Assembly: GCF_030689685.1 (NCBI RefSeq)
Contig: NZ_JAUYEY010000074.1
Location: forward strand, 1 to 63,535
Source of the DNA: Polaromonas sp.
GTDB lineage: Bacteria > Pseudomonadota > Gammaproteobacteria > Burkholderiales > Burkholderiaceae_C
Reading direction: 5' to 3'
DNA: 63,535 nucleotides
Part shown: piece by piece, positions 17,627 through 28,064 of the stretch
Numbering within the stretch: the first letter of the stretch is position 1
Layout of the letters: each line of letters opens with the position of its first letter
Translations under genes and position numbers: made by a program
The notes under the pieces: generated by a model
The model's input: only the letters and a program-made list of their open reading frames with translations
Database searches by the model: none
What the model was told of the DNA's origin: nothing

Positions 17627-19369
17627 TTATGGCTTCAAATCTTTTTCGGCATGGCCTGCCGCGGCGTCGAAAGGTGTCTGAGTGACAACTGTTTTTTCAA
17701 ATAAAGGTCGCTCTTCGGCTGCTAAAACGGCGGTTTTTTCACCCGCGTCTGACGCTCCCGCAGCCTGCAACGCCGTCGCAAAAGGCGGCGAAGTGACGGC
17801 GCCAGATAGCTCCGCGATCACAACGCGCAAATCAGCGGCAAACTGCTCACCCTCCTGATACCGGGCCTCGGACTTTTTGCTGAGCGACAAGGCCACGATA
17901 TCCGCCAGGCGCCCCGACAACTCCTGTCGGATGATACGGATGTCCGGTGCCGGTTCATTGGCGATTTTGTACATCAACTCCGCCATCGAGTCACCGCGAA
18001 AAGGCAGCACACCAGCAAGCATCTGAAAAAGCATCACGCCCAGTGAATACATATCTGAGCGGCCATCGACCTTTTTGCCGGCGATCTGCTCGGGCGACAT
18101 GAAGCTCGGCGTTCCAAGCACCATACCGGTTTTGGTTTTGCTGGAGTCAGTGATGCGGGCAATGCCGAAATCAGTCACCTTGACGGTGTCGCTCTCGGGG
18201 TCATACATGATATTGGCAGGCTTGATGTCACGGTGCACCACGTTTTGCTTGTGGGCATAAGCCAGCGCGATGAAATGCTCACTCAGGATGCTGGAGGTGA
18301 TGTGGGCAATGGTCTCCGCAGGCGACAGTCCCGGACCGGCTGGCGTGGGGAACTGTGTTCCCACCCCGGCGGCCGTGGCGCCGATGACCACAATCTTGTC
18401 GGTGTACTTGCTGGCTGGAATTTTGCCTGACAGCACGTCGTAAAAAGAGTCGACCGTAAAAGCCGGTTTGCCGTCCCGGCCTTTGTAAAACTGCGGCAGC
18501 ATCAATGCGGCCTCGTCGGTGCCGATGCGCAATTTGCCGATTTGCACTGACTCCACCCCGTTCAGTTTGATATCTGGCGCGTCAAGGTTCAGGCTTTTGA
18601 CGGCTGCCAGCAAACCCATCGAGGGCACCGCCTTGCCGTAATAGTTGATCAGCAAAGGCTCTTGCCGCACCGCACCATCCACATTAGGCAGCTGGTTCAA
18701 ATGCGCAACGCCCGCCGCGCTGTTGCCGATGATCTCGATCGGCTGTTGTCCGCGAACGGCGGGCAGCGAGAAACCCCCTGTCTCTTCCACGGCACTTTTG
18801 AGCGCGTACGCGGGCAGCGGATGGTCGGGCTTGCCCTGGGGCTCACCCAGCACAAACACGGAGGGAACCAACACATTGCCGGCTTTGGTCATGCTGGTGG
18901 CGAGCTTGGCGTCGGTATCCAGCGCCACCTCGGCATCCGCAATCACCTTGCCAAGTTGTTCGTTGAGCCCGCCCTGAGACAGCACCGGGTCGACCGCCGG
19001 GCCCAGTGCTTCCTTGATCTTCCGGATGAACACCAGTCCACGGTCGGTTTGCGGCTCGAAAAAGAAGGCGGTGTGCGCAATCGTTTTGACTTTGGCTGCG
19101 GTCAACTGGTCAATCAGTTGGGCATGTACATCGCGCGACCAAGGCCAACGACCGATGTTGGCGATGCTCTGGTCGTCGATGGCAATGATCGCGATGCGAT
19201 CCGATGGCTGGCGCGAAGTGCTGGTGCTGGCAAAGTCGTAATAGCGACGCTCCAGCGCGCCAAAGAAGTCGGTGGCGCTGTGCAGAACCAATACAGCCAG
19301 CACCACCAGGACGCCAACAAACCAGTCTGCCCGCCAGAATTGCCTGCGTTTACTTGATGATGTGGCCAC
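17627..19369 (-). CDS. CHASE2-Ser/Thr kinase lacking its membrane bundle and kinase N-lobe
   Basis: The 580-residue product has a single N-terminal span (about 15-33) and a CHASE2 sensor to about residue 362. Where three membrane spans and the kinase N-lobe should follow, the sequence goes straight from ITSSILSEHF to IALAYAHKQNVVHRDIKPAN: the catalytic loop HRDIKPAN, the DFG and GTPSFMSPEQ are present, but no glycine loop, catalytic Lys or alphaC Glu. The junction is near 18270. The paralogous cyclase keeps the spans. As written the C-lobe would sit outside the membrane and could not hold ATP normally. The frame is intact, so it may be a recent in-frame deletion or an assembly collapse. Confidence 0.85.
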   Translation of the reverse strand: MATSSSKRRQFWRADWFVGVLVVLAVLVLHSATDFFGALERRYYDFASTSTSRQPSDRIAIIAIDDQSIANIGRWPWSRDVHAQLIDQLTAAKVKTIAHTAFFFEPQTDRGLVFIRKIKEALGPAVDPVLSQGGLNEQLGKVIADAEVALDTDAKLATSMTKAGNVLVPSVFVLGEPQGKPDHPLPAYALKSAVEETGGFSLPAVRGQQPIEIIGNSAAGVAHLNQLPNVDGAVRQEPLLINYYGKAVPSMGLLAAVKSLNLDAPDIKLNGVESVQIGKLRIGTDEAALMLPQFYKGRDGKPAFTVDSFYDVLSGKIPASKYTDKIVVIGATAAGVGTQFPTPAGPGLSPAETIAHITSSILSEHFIALAYAHKQNVVHRDIKPANIMYDPESDTVKVTDFGIARITDSSKTKTGMVLGTPSFMSPEQIAGKKVDGRSDMYSLGVMLFQMLAGVLPFRGDSMAELMYKIANEPAPDIRIIRQELSGRLADIVALSLSKKSEARYQEGEQFAADLRVVIAELSGAVTSPPFATALQAAGASDAGEKTAVLAAEERPLFEKTVVTQTPFDAAAGHAEKDLKP

Positions 19370-19564
19370 GTCCCGCCCTTTGTCCTGGTTTCGCTGTTCA
19401 TATCCAGTCTCACCGATTTGGTCGCGCCACCAGCCACCGAGTCGCGTTACAGCGCGGTTACAAATTTCTATTTGTGGACGTTAACAGACGCCTTGAACAC
19501 GGACAAGGGACTTTTGCACATGGCCCAAAGCTTGTGTTGCAAATTGGTCCACCAGCACCGGGGC

Positions 19565-20266
19565 TCAGGCCGGGGCGGCCGGCTTGTGGCGAGCCTGCAA
19601 GATCTTGCCTGCCGCAAGGACGAACAAAGCACCTACCGCAGCCGCCAGGTAGCTCCAGCCCGCCGAAGCAGGCAAATAAGCCTTGATGGCGGGGTCGGTG
19701 TACGCCATCTGACCGGCAATCCAGCCCAGCAGCATGGCGCCCAACGTGATGATGATCGGAAAACGCCCCATCAGCTTGAGAACCAACTGGCTGCCCCAGA
19801 CAATGATGGGAATGCTGACCAGCAAGCCAAAAATTACCAATGGCAGTTGATGGTCTTGATGGGCGCCTTGGGCAGCACCCGCAATCGCCAGCACGTTGTC
19901 CACACTCATCACCAGGTCGGCAATGATCACGGTTTTGACCGCGCCCCAAAGCTTGTCGCTGGAGCTGATGTTATGCGCGTCCTCGGCTTCGGGTTGCAGC
20001 AGCTTGACGCCAATCCACAGCAGCAGCAGAGCGCCGACAATCTTGAGGTAAGGAACGGCAAGCAGCGCCAGTGCAAAGGCAATCAGCAACACGCGCAACA
20101 CAATCGCGCCCATGGTCCCGTAAATAATGCCCTGCGTACGTTGCTTGGAAGGCAGGTTCCGGCAAGCCAGGGCGATCACCACCGCGTTGTCGCCACCCAG
20201 CAGGATGTCGATCATGATGATCTGGCCAACTGCAAGCCAGAAACTGGCTGTCATGAATTCTTCCAT
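19565..20266 (-). CDS. TerC family integral membrane protein (YjbE-like, probable metal exporter)
   Basis: The 233-residue protein has about seven membrane spans. It carries both TerC signatures: an acidic IDILLGGDNAVVIALA in the first span and DLVMSVDNVLAIAGAA in a later one; the Asp residues are thought to form the metal path. TerC proteins such as Alx export manganese. It follows sucCD by about 85 bp in the same direction but a terminator (20293-20320) lies between them, so it is probably transcribed separately. No yybP-ykoY-like leader is visible directly ahead of it, although one candidate occurs at 3891. Confidence 0.88.
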   Translation of the reverse strand: MEEFMTASFWLAVGQIIMIDILLGGDNAVVIALACRNLPSKQRTQGIIYGTMGAIVLRVLLIAFALALLAVPYLKIVGALLLLWIGVKLLQPEAEDAHNISSSDKLWGAVKTVIIADLVMSVDNVLAIAGAAQGAHQDHQLPLVIFGLLVSIPIIVWGSQLVLKLMGRFPIIITLGAMLLGWIAGQMAYTDPAIKAYLPASAGWSYLAAAVGALFVLAAGKILQARHKPAAPA

Positions 20267-20292
20267 GGAAACCTCTCAAAGGGAATCGAAAA

Positions 20293-20320
20293 GGCCGATT
20301 GTCAGCGAAGACAATCGGCC
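20293..20320 (-). terminator. Rho-independent terminator of sucCD
   Basis: GGCCGATTGTC-(6 nt)-GACAATCGGCC forms an 11-bp stem followed in the leftward direction by TTTTCG. It lies about 30 bp past the sucD stop and before terC. Confidence 0.85.
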
Positions 20321-20351
20321 CAACAGTTGACCGGACTCAATTTTCCGGAAT

Positions 20352-21245
20352 TTACAGCAAGGCTTTTAGCAACTTCGCCATTTCGGAGGGGTTGCGGGTC
20401 ACCGTGAAGCCGCATTCCTCCATGATGGCCAATTTGGCGTCCGCCGTGTCGGCGCCGCCGGAGATCAGCGCGCCCGCATGGCCCATGCGTTTGCCGGCGG
20501 GGGCCGTGACCCCGGCGATGAAGCCAACGATGGGCTTTTTCATATTGGCTTTGCACCATATGGCCGCTTCGGCCTCGTCCGGGCCGCCGATTTCGCCAAT
20601 CATGATGACGGCGTCGGTGTCTGGATCGTCATTGAAGGCGCGCATCACATCGATGTGCTTGAGACCGTTGATCGGGTCGCCCCCAATGCCCACGGCGGTG
20701 GACTGGCCCAGGCCGATTTCGGTCAGCTGGGCCACGGCTTCATAGGTCAGCGTGCCGGAGCGGCTGACCACGCCGATGCGGCCCTTGCGGTGAATATGGC
20801 CGGGCATGATGCCGATTTTGATTTCTTCAGGGGTGATCAGGCCGGGGCAGTTGGGGCCCAGCAGCAGGGTTTTCTTGCCGCCGGCGGCTTCCTTGGCCTT
20901 CATGCGGTTGCGCACCTCCAGCATGTCGCGGACCGGGATGCCTTCGGTGATGCAGATGGCCAGATCGAGGTTGGCTTCAACCGCTTCCCAGATGGCTGCG
21001 GCAGCGCCTGCAGGCGGCACGTAGATCACCGAGACCGTCGCGCCCGTGGCTTTGGCAGCTTCGATCACAGTGGCAAAAATCGGGATGCCTTCGAAGTCTT
21101 CGCCGGCTTTTTTCGGATTCACGCCGGCGACAAAACATTCCTTGCCGTTGGCGTAGTCGCGGCACATGCGGGTGTGAAACTGACCGGTCTTGCCGGTAAT
21201 GCCCTGCGTGATGACTTTGGTGTTTTTGTTGATGTAGATGGACAT
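20352..21245 (-). CDS. sucD: Succinate-CoA ligase, alpha subunit
   Basis: The 297-residue alpha subunit of succinyl-CoA synthetase makes succinate, CoA and ATP from succinyl-CoA in the TCA cycle. Seen are the CoA-binding Rossmann start ([20 protein letters not shown]), the [12 protein letters not shown] segment and the [14 protein letters not shown] region holding the phosphohistidine that receives phosphate. The start is 16 bp after the sucC stop, the usual sucCD operon. Confidence 0.97.
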   Translation of the reverse strand: MSIYINKNTKVITQGITGKTGQFHTRMCRDYANGKECFVAGVNPKKAGEDFEGIPIFATVIEAAKATGATVSVIYVPPAGAAAAIWEAVEANLDLAICITEGIPVRDMLEVRNRMKAKEAAGGKKTLLLGPNCPGLITPEEIKIGIMPGHIHRKGRIGVVSRSGTLTYEAVAQLTEIGLGQSTAVGIGGDPINGLKHIDVMRAFNDDPDTDAVIMIGEIGGPDEAEAAIWCKANMKKPIVGFIAGVTAPAGKRMGHAGALISGGADTADAKLAIMEECGFTVTRNPSEMAKLLKALL

Positions 21246-21261
21246 GTTCTTGGCTCCGGGC

Positions 21262-22422
<1,161 letters not shown>

Positions 22423-22620
22423 GAAATTACTTCCAGGAGTCGGTAAAAATGGGCACTGGCGCTTGAGCTGATGTTTGTCTGCAACATCCCGGCAAATTCA
22501 CCAAGATGTAACGCCTTCGGTCACTGCACGCAGCAGCGCAGAACTGTATCATGTTGCGATGCACAATTCTTGTGCGTGACTCACAGCGCATTTGGAAGCA
22601 GCTCAAGGGGAAGATGTCAC

Positions 22621-23544
22621 ATGGCCAAGGTTTTTATCGACGGTGAGGCGGGAACCACGGGTCTGCAGATCCGTGATCGCCTGCAGGCGATGCCTGCCAT
22701 CGAGCTGATCAGCATCGCGCCCGAGCTGCGCAAGGACGCGGTGGCCAAACGCGCACTGATGGGTACGGTCGATCTGGTGGTGTTGTGCCTGCACGACGAC
22801 GCGGCGCGCGCGTCAGTCGCCATGATCGACGAGCTGGCCCGCACCAGCGGCAAAAAGGGCCCCAAGATCATTGATGCGTCGACCGCCCACCGCACTGCGC
22901 CAGACTGGGTATTTGGTTTTCCCGAACTGGCGGCCGGGCAAAGCGAGGCGGTGGCCAAAGCTGATCGGGTGTCCAACCCCGGCTGTTATGCCACTGGTGC
23001 GATTGCGCTGATTCGCCCCTTGATCGACGCCGGACTACTGCCCGTCGATTTCCCGTTGGTCATCCCTGCGGTGAGTGGTTACTCCGGCGGTGGACGAAGC
23101 ATGATTGAGGCCTACGAGGCCGGAACCGCGCCCCTGTACGAGATCTACGGGCTGAACCTGAAGCACAAGCACCTGCCGGAGATCATGAAATACACGGGCT
23201 TGACACGCCGCCCGGTGTTCACGCCCTCGGTCGGCAACTTTAAGCAAGGCATGCTGGTGCAGCTGCCCCTGCACCTGGACCTGCTGCCAGGCAAGCCCCG
23301 CGCTACCGAGCTGCTGGGGGCGCTGATGAACCATTACGCCGGCAGCCAATGGGTCACCGTGGAGGCCGCTGGCGACAGCGGTACGCTGGATGCCCAAGCC
23401 CTCAACGACACCAACAAAATGGAACTGCGGGTGTTCGGCAACGAGGAATTCCGTCACGCGGTGTTGATTGCCCGGCTGGACAACCTGGGCAAAGGCGCTT
23501 CGGGCGCTGCGGTGCAAAACCTTGAGCTGATGCTGGGGCTGTAA
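22621..23544 (+). CDS. argC: N-acetyl-gamma-glutamyl-phosphate reductase, type 2
   Basis: ArgC reduces N-acetylglutamyl phosphate to the semialdehyde in arginine synthesis. The 307-residue protein is the short (type 2) form: [20 protein letters not shown] for NADP binding, a catalytic Cys in SNPGCYATG (about residue 118), and [15 protein letters not shown] 22621 is chosen because the family begins MxKVFIDGxAGTTG and a ribosome site (AAGGGGAAG) sits just upstream; the frame extends further back without similarity. Confidence 0.95.
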   Translation: MAKVFIDGEAGTTGLQIRDRLQAMPAIELISIAPELRKDAVAKRALMGTVDLVVLCLHDDAARASVAMIDELARTSGKKGPKIIDASTAHRTAPDWVFGFPELAAGQSEAVAKADRVSNPGCYATGAIALIRPLIDAGLLPVDFPLVIPAVSGYSGGGRSMIEAYEAGTAPLYEIYGLNLKHKHLPEIMKYTGLTRRPVFTPSVGNFKQGMLVQLPLHLDLLPGKPRATELLGALMNHYAGSQWVTVEAAGDSGTLDAQALNDTNKMELRVFGNEEFRHAVLIARLDNLGKGASGAAVQNLELMLGL

Positions 23545-23548
23545 TTCG

Positions 23549-23598
23549 CTATCGAATCAGGAGCTGCTCGCGCGCATGCTTATTGGGCCAACGGTCGA
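23549..23598. repeat. Dispersed repeat, copy H (diverged)
   Basis: GCTATCGAATCAGGAGCTGC followed by TCGCGCGCATGCTTATTGGGCC keeps the AGCTGCT-GCGC and TTATTGGGC blocks of the family but is the most divergent copy. It directly follows the argC stop, at the left border of the restriction-like island. Confidence 0.4.
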
Positions 23599-23690
23599 TT
23601 TGATCCGGTTTTCCAGATTACAGCCCTCAATCTTCATGCACCTGAGACAAGACACGGCGAATCGCTTCAGCCGTCATACTTGGGCCGCCA

Positions 23691-24407
23691 TTAAGCTGAC
23701 AGCCAAAGATGGCGCACGGTAATATCTCCCGAGACGCTACCGTTGGGCAACGGTAGGTGCCTTTTGTGTGTAGTTATCGTGACTGAAACTGAGCCGCTGT
23801 TATCAACAACCGTCGCACAAACCGGCACCGTATGTGCGGTTGGTTTTTTTACCCAATGCTTTTCTAGCTCAATTTTTGCCTGCGGCACCGGATCAAGGTT
23901 CTGCACGTAGGCCAGCATTCCAGCATGAGGCATTCCCCACGCATATCGTTGATCGCAAAATTTTATTAACCCCTCATTGATGTAGTCAGCGACTCGTCTT
24001 TTAGGAGAAATTCTTTTGCATTCAAAAAAAAGTGAGTTGTACTGGCTATAGGGTACGGAAGATATTAAGCGGACAGAAATGTCAGGGCGCTTTTCCAATT
24101 TATCGCCCGTCACGTTCTCAAGCTCCTGTCCACGGATTGGAGGGCAAAACCGGCGGCCATTAAATCCGCTGTTAGATCTCGTATTCAAAAGTGACTGGAG
24201 AATATCCATCAGCTTCACCGAAACTTCGACTTCGGTCCCATGACTTAAGAGATATAGGGCGCGGGCGTCCTTAAGATGGGCCTCATCGACGATACATTTC
24301 CATGCTGAAGCAATAGCTGACTCCACTATTTGAATATTCTTTTGACTCCATGCGGGATAGGGAGCGTCAAGCTTTGTCGAGGGCGGTGATCCGATGTTGT
24401 GGAACAT
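23691..24407 (-). CDS. Putative PD-(D/E)XK restriction endonuclease
   Basis: A 238-residue soluble protein with no family name I can assign. Residues about 105-135 read RPDISVRL, 13 residues, then LFFECKRIS, i.e. P-D ... E-C-K, which is the catalytic layout of PD-(D/E)XK nucleases, followed by a helix (RVADYINEGLIKFCDQRYAWG) as in that fold. It is the last gene of a three-gene set, 6 bp after an N6-adenine methylase stop, so it is a good candidate for the cutting partner. Codon use and base composition are more AT-rich than in neighbouring argC and recA, which suggests acquisition by transfer. Confidence 0.65.
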   Translation of the reverse strand: MFHNIGSPPSTKLDAPYPAWSQKNIQIVESAIASAWKCIVDEAHLKDARALYLLSHGTEVEVSVKLMDILQSLLNTRSNSGFNGRRFCPPIRGQELENVTGDKLEKRPDISVRLISSVPYSQYNSLFFECKRISPKRRVADYINEGLIKFCDQRYAWGMPHAGMLAYVQNLDPVPQAKIELEKHWVKKPTAHTVPVCATVVDNSGSVSVTITTHKRHLPLPNGSVSGDITVRHLWLSA

Positions 24408-24413
24408 GGTGGA

Positions 24414-27400
24414 TCAATTGGCCGAGGCTGATGAAAACAGCCCCGATTCACTCAATTGAAGCGCAAGCAATCGCGCCTTGCTTTTTGACCAATACCGGGC
24501 CTGACTCGGCTGCCCGACGAGCCATTGCTCTGGAGCCATCTGCAAGCGAAGCTGCGTGGTCCAAAAAGATTTTTCGCAGGCAATCTGACTAGCCAACATG
24601 ATCAGATCTAGTGACGCTTCGGTTGAGCTTTTTTTAGCTTTCGAGATTTTGAAAAATAACCATTCATTTAGTGAAGGCACTGGGACTACGCACGCGACAA
24701 AGGAGTCGTCAATTAACTCGTTCAACGAGATCTGCACTTCTTCGACAAAGTCAAAAATTCCGCCAGCACGAGCATTGGTTGGCGCGGCAGCAAGTTTTAG
24801 CGATTGGGAATACGGCAGCCCAAATGTCAGAGCGTCCTTAATAAGCTGCCAGTCCAGATCACTTAGGCGGTAAACAGCTTTTACGAACACCTCCAGTTCC
24901 ACCCAAGGGCTTTCGCCGGCCCTAATTTGATCAGCCAGTTTTTGGCATTTTTCGCGCAGCGCTTCGGATAATTCAGAATACGGCGCTATGGGGAAACTAC
25001 GAATATCTTCCAGGTAAAAGGTTTCGCGCTCAATGCCAAACTTTGCGCTAGTGAGTAGTGCCCAGTAGACAAATAGGTCGCTGTAAGACAGAACGAAAAG
25101 GTATTGGCCGATTGGATTCTGACCAACGGGGAGTCCGTAGTAGGAAAAACAGAATGCGACATCCTCTTTACTCCATATTGCACCGCGCATTTCACGATCG
25201 AACTTTGGAGCCTGTCGAAAAAGGACCGACGGACCTTTGTACGTTTCTCTTGAATAGGGCATATGCAAATGAAGTTCGGGATATCGATCACGAACTTTCA
25301 TAAGTCGAGCGGTTTGCACTTCGAATTTGGGTGCGTCAGACGTTTCAAGACTTGGTAAATCCGCCAGATGAGAGGCGCTTTTTTGCACAGCACCCGTTGG
25401 TTGATAACCTCGATGAATGCTCGATCCTAGATTTTTCTTAACATACTCGCCAAAAGCAAGGCGTGGGCTGTCCGCAAGCCGCTCAAGTAGGTTTAAGTCA
25501 AGGGCACTTCCCTTAAACAAGGCCTTCAACGCAAAGGAATGACTTCTAACTATGGTGTTCGGAACCGGAGTCGCTGCACTGGGATCGAGCCGAATTACAC
25601 CTAGAGCTTTGCTAGCGACTTCTACATGCGGGCTTAGGTAGTAGAAAGAATCGGTTAGCTGTGGTTTTGTATTTATTGCGACCAGTGCGCAGAATGGTTT
25701 GTCATGAGACGGCCAAACCCGTTTCTCTTTTCTGAGTGCTGTGGCGTTCAATATCCCCGTCACCCGCAGTTCCGTAAAGAGCAGCCGTCTGGCTTCAAAG
25801 TGGTCTGCGTTAAAAAGCAATCGAGCATCCAGCAAATACCCAATCGCACCGCCGGGCTTGCACCATTGCAAGGACTTCCAAAGAAACGCTAGATCGGGGG
25901 CTTGACGAGGCACCAAACTGGTAACTCTCTTTAGCGCTTCTTTGCTCAGGAGCGGCTGAACAGCTTTAGCTGCGACCGCGTCTAGAAACTTCTTGTCACT
26001 ACCTGGAAACACGGTCCAAGGAGGATTCCCGAGGACGATGTCAAATTGCCCTATGTCAGGTATGCCAGTTGCCAAGCTACCTAAATGTGCATCGTCGCCT
26101 TGTAGGCGCTCCTCTTCAACACAGTGCAGTACGGTATCAAAAAGTTCGTCAAATTTCAGATCCGAAAGCGGCTGTGGGTCTGGGTCGAGCTCCAAGGCTG
26201 CAAGGTACAGGCTCAACGCTGCCATCTTCAGCGACTCTGGGTTGATGTCCATCCCGCAGAGTTGGGTGTTTAGTATCTTTCGAATCTGCCTTCGGTCGGG
26301 ACGATGGTTTTGTCGAAACCACAACTCGCCAACCAGGCGACGAAACGCTAGTACCAGGAAAACACCCGCACCAGCTGCGGCGTCCAGCACGGTTGCGTCG
26401 GCAATTTTGTCGGCCGGCAAAGCGGTAAAAGTACCGTCCACGACAAGCTCGGCAATTCCACGAGGCGTGTAATGAACGCTGGTTTTTTTAGCTAGTTCAG
26501 GGAAATTTTCATGCGCAAAATGCTCATACACCTGACTCAAGACATCTACTGGGATGTGCTTGAAACGCAGCCCACCCCAATCTAGCGGAAGTTGGCCACC
26601 AGGTGCGCGCCGCATGATGTTGCCAAGTGTTCGACAAACCATGGTCGCTTTGTCACCCAAACCATCAAAGAAATTTGCGTAATCAGTACTGCTCAGATGG
26701 AGTAGATCACCATTAAAGATTCTGTCCAACCAATGAAATGTAGAGGATGCAGCGTGCGGCGCATCGAACAACTGCCGAGCGTCTTGTGCACCTTGTGCCA
26801 CGTTGCCCAATTCCGAGTCTTTAAGAATGTCACGATCAACCAGGAATCGGGTAAACAATGCACGACCAATCAGGGATATGACATCTCCGTTGGAAAGCAA
26901 CTGCTCAGGTGCTGCACTTCGTATTTCACTTGCAGCCCCTTTTAACAAGTTGAAAAGGTGGCCTTCTAGCCATTGCTTATCAGAGTTGCCGACCGCGTCC
27001 AGTGAAGCCAGGTCCAGACCGGAAATCAGATTCCGCAGACGAAAGCTCCCCGGCGTCGTCTGAAAAATCAGTTGATTTACTTCTGCACTGCCAAAAAAAC
27101 CGATCTTGTAGACGGTAACTACGCCGGGACTAATCAATGCCAGATATCGAGCGTCTGCGCGGCAAGCAAGCGTACGGATCAAATCCTGCAGTTCGGCTGT
27201 CTCAAGCGATGCGGCGCCTAAGCCACCACTCCGCTTGAAATACACCGCGGGACGCGCTGCTGATTCAATAACACCGGTCGGCAAGGTACCTGCTTCAGAG
27301 TCGTCGGTTTTTCTGAAAAGATCCAAATAACGAACTTGTCGCGGGGTAGGCGTAGCTCCAAACTCCACCACCGCTTCGGCAGGTATTCCGTATTTCAGTA

Positions 27401-27422
27401 GTTCAGCAGTAATGCTTTTCAT
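24414..27422 (-). CDS. Large N6-adenine DNA methylase (Eco57I/type IIG-like)
   Basis: This 1002-residue protein has a central gamma-type adenine methylase domain: motif X VHYTPRGIAELVVD, motif I VLDAAAGAGVFLVLAF (about 345), an acidic CGMDINPESLKMAALSLYLA, and catalytic motif IV NPPW (about 466). The long C-terminal half would hold the DNA target-recognition region, as in Eco57I-like and BREX PglX enzymes. No nuclease motif was seen in the N-terminal 300 residues, which argues for a separate nuclease (the next gene). Its ATG overlaps the preceding gene's stop by 4 bp. Confidence 0.8.
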   Translation of the reverse strand: MKSITAELLKYGIPAEAVVEFGATPTPRQVRYLDLFRKTDDSEAGTLPTGVIESAARPAVYFKRSGGLGAASLETAELQDLIRTLACRADARYLALISPGVVTVYKIGFFGSAEVNQLIFQTTPGSFRLRNLISGLDLASLDAVGNSDKQWLEGHLFNLLKGAASEIRSAAPEQLLSNGDVISLIGRALFTRFLVDRDILKDSELGNVAQGAQDARQLFDAPHAASSTFHWLDRIFNGDLLHLSSTDYANFFDGLGDKATMVCRTLGNIMRRAPGGQLPLDWGGLRFKHIPVDVLSQVYEHFAHENFPELAKKTSVHYTPRGIAELVVDGTFTALPADKIADATVLDAAAGAGVFLVLAFRRLVGELWFRQNHRPDRRQIRKILNTQLCGMDINPESLKMAALSLYLAALELDPDPQPLSDLKFDELFDTVLHCVEEERLQGDDAHLGSLATGIPDIGQFDIVLGNPPWTVFPGSDKKFLDAVAAKAVQPLLSKEALKRVTSLVPRQAPDLAFLWKSLQWCKPGGAIGYLLDARLLFNADHFEARRLLFTELRVTGILNATALRKEKRVWPSHDKPFCALVAINTKPQLTDSFYYLSPHVEVASKALGVIRLDPSAATPVPNTIVRSHSFALKALFKGSALDLNLLERLADSPRLAFGEYVKKNLGSSIHRGYQPTGAVQKSASHLADLPSLETSDAPKFEVQTARLMKVRDRYPELHLHMPYSRETYKGPSVLFRQAPKFDREMRGAIWSKEDVAFCFSYYGLPVGQNPIGQYLFVLSYSDLFVYWALLTSAKFGIERETFYLEDIRSFPIAPYSELSEALREKCQKLADQIRAGESPWVELEVFVKAVYRLSDLDWQLIKDALTFGLPYSQSLKLAAAPTNARAGGIFDFVEEVQISLNELIDDSFVACVVPVPSLNEWLFFKISKAKKSSTEASLDLIMLASQIACEKSFWTTQLRLQMAPEQWLVGQPSQARYWSKSKARLLALQLSESGLFSSASAN

Positions 27423-27910
27423 GCGACTAGCTGTCGTTTATGGGAGTTGCTCACAGGAATGAGTCCGAGCGACAAATTACTTTGTGCCCAATCGGAGGTA
27501 AGGCCAAGAAATTGATGCACCTTGGACCAGATCTCAGAAACATCTATCTCTAACTTGAATTCAGATTCGACTGTGCTATCGGCGCCTACGGACCAACCTT
27601 TGCCACTTGAAAAAATGAGTGCGACTCGCCTAGACTCGATGGAAAGGTCTGATAGCTTGGCCAGCTCAGTCCGCATGCATTGTGAAAAACTTGCAACAGC
27701 ATCAAGTCGTAAGCCGACTTCACTGATCAAAAACCGAGTCGCAGCAAAAAACACCAAGTCGCGTGCTTCAAATACTCGCGCCGTTCGTGCTTGCGTCTTT
27801 TGCCCTGAGTAGGGCGGCAGAACGGTGAGCCAACGTTGAAATTCTGTTCGACTCACTCCGACGAACTCGCGAACATGATTGGCCGTCAAACGCATAGGCC
27901 TCATTGCCAC
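27419..27910 (-). CDS. MerR-like DNA-binding protein heading the methylase/nuclease set
   Basis: The 163-residue product starts MAMRPMRLTANHVREFVGVSRTEFQRWL, which looks like a MerR-type winged helix (helix-turn-helix then the RVFEARDLVFFAATRFLI segment), followed by a helix and a C-terminal part with no recognised domain. It is not a full MerR sensor: no metal-binding cysteines are visible. First in the set and overlapping the methylase by ATGA, it probably acts as a controller of the operon, much as C proteins do in restriction-modification systems; this role is inference. Confidence 0.6.
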   Translation of the reverse strand: MAMRPMRLTANHVREFVGVSRTEFQRWLTVLPPYSGQKTQARTARVFEARDLVFFAATRFLISEVGLRLDAVASFSQCMRTELAKLSDLSIESRRVALIFSSGKGWSVGADSTVESEFKLEIDVSEIWSKVHQFLGLTSDWAQSNLSLGLIPVSNSHKRQLVA

Positions 27911-28064
27911 TCCTGAAGCTGCACCAAAAAAGAAGCAGGACTGATCCGGATTTTAGTAGCGAAGCATGAGAATCTGGGTCTGCGTCGCTCGAATCATATT
28001 TATCTTCCAACGCTTTTCGCATTTAAGTTGAATTTTTAGCCTTCCTCGGCTTTTGAGGTGGTTT

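Noticed and set aside
23737..23756. Perfect hairpin CTACCGTT-GGGC-AACGGTAG near the end of the nuclease gene
   Set aside because: It lies inside the coding sequence and is not followed by a T-run in the direction of transcription, so a terminator role is unlikely.
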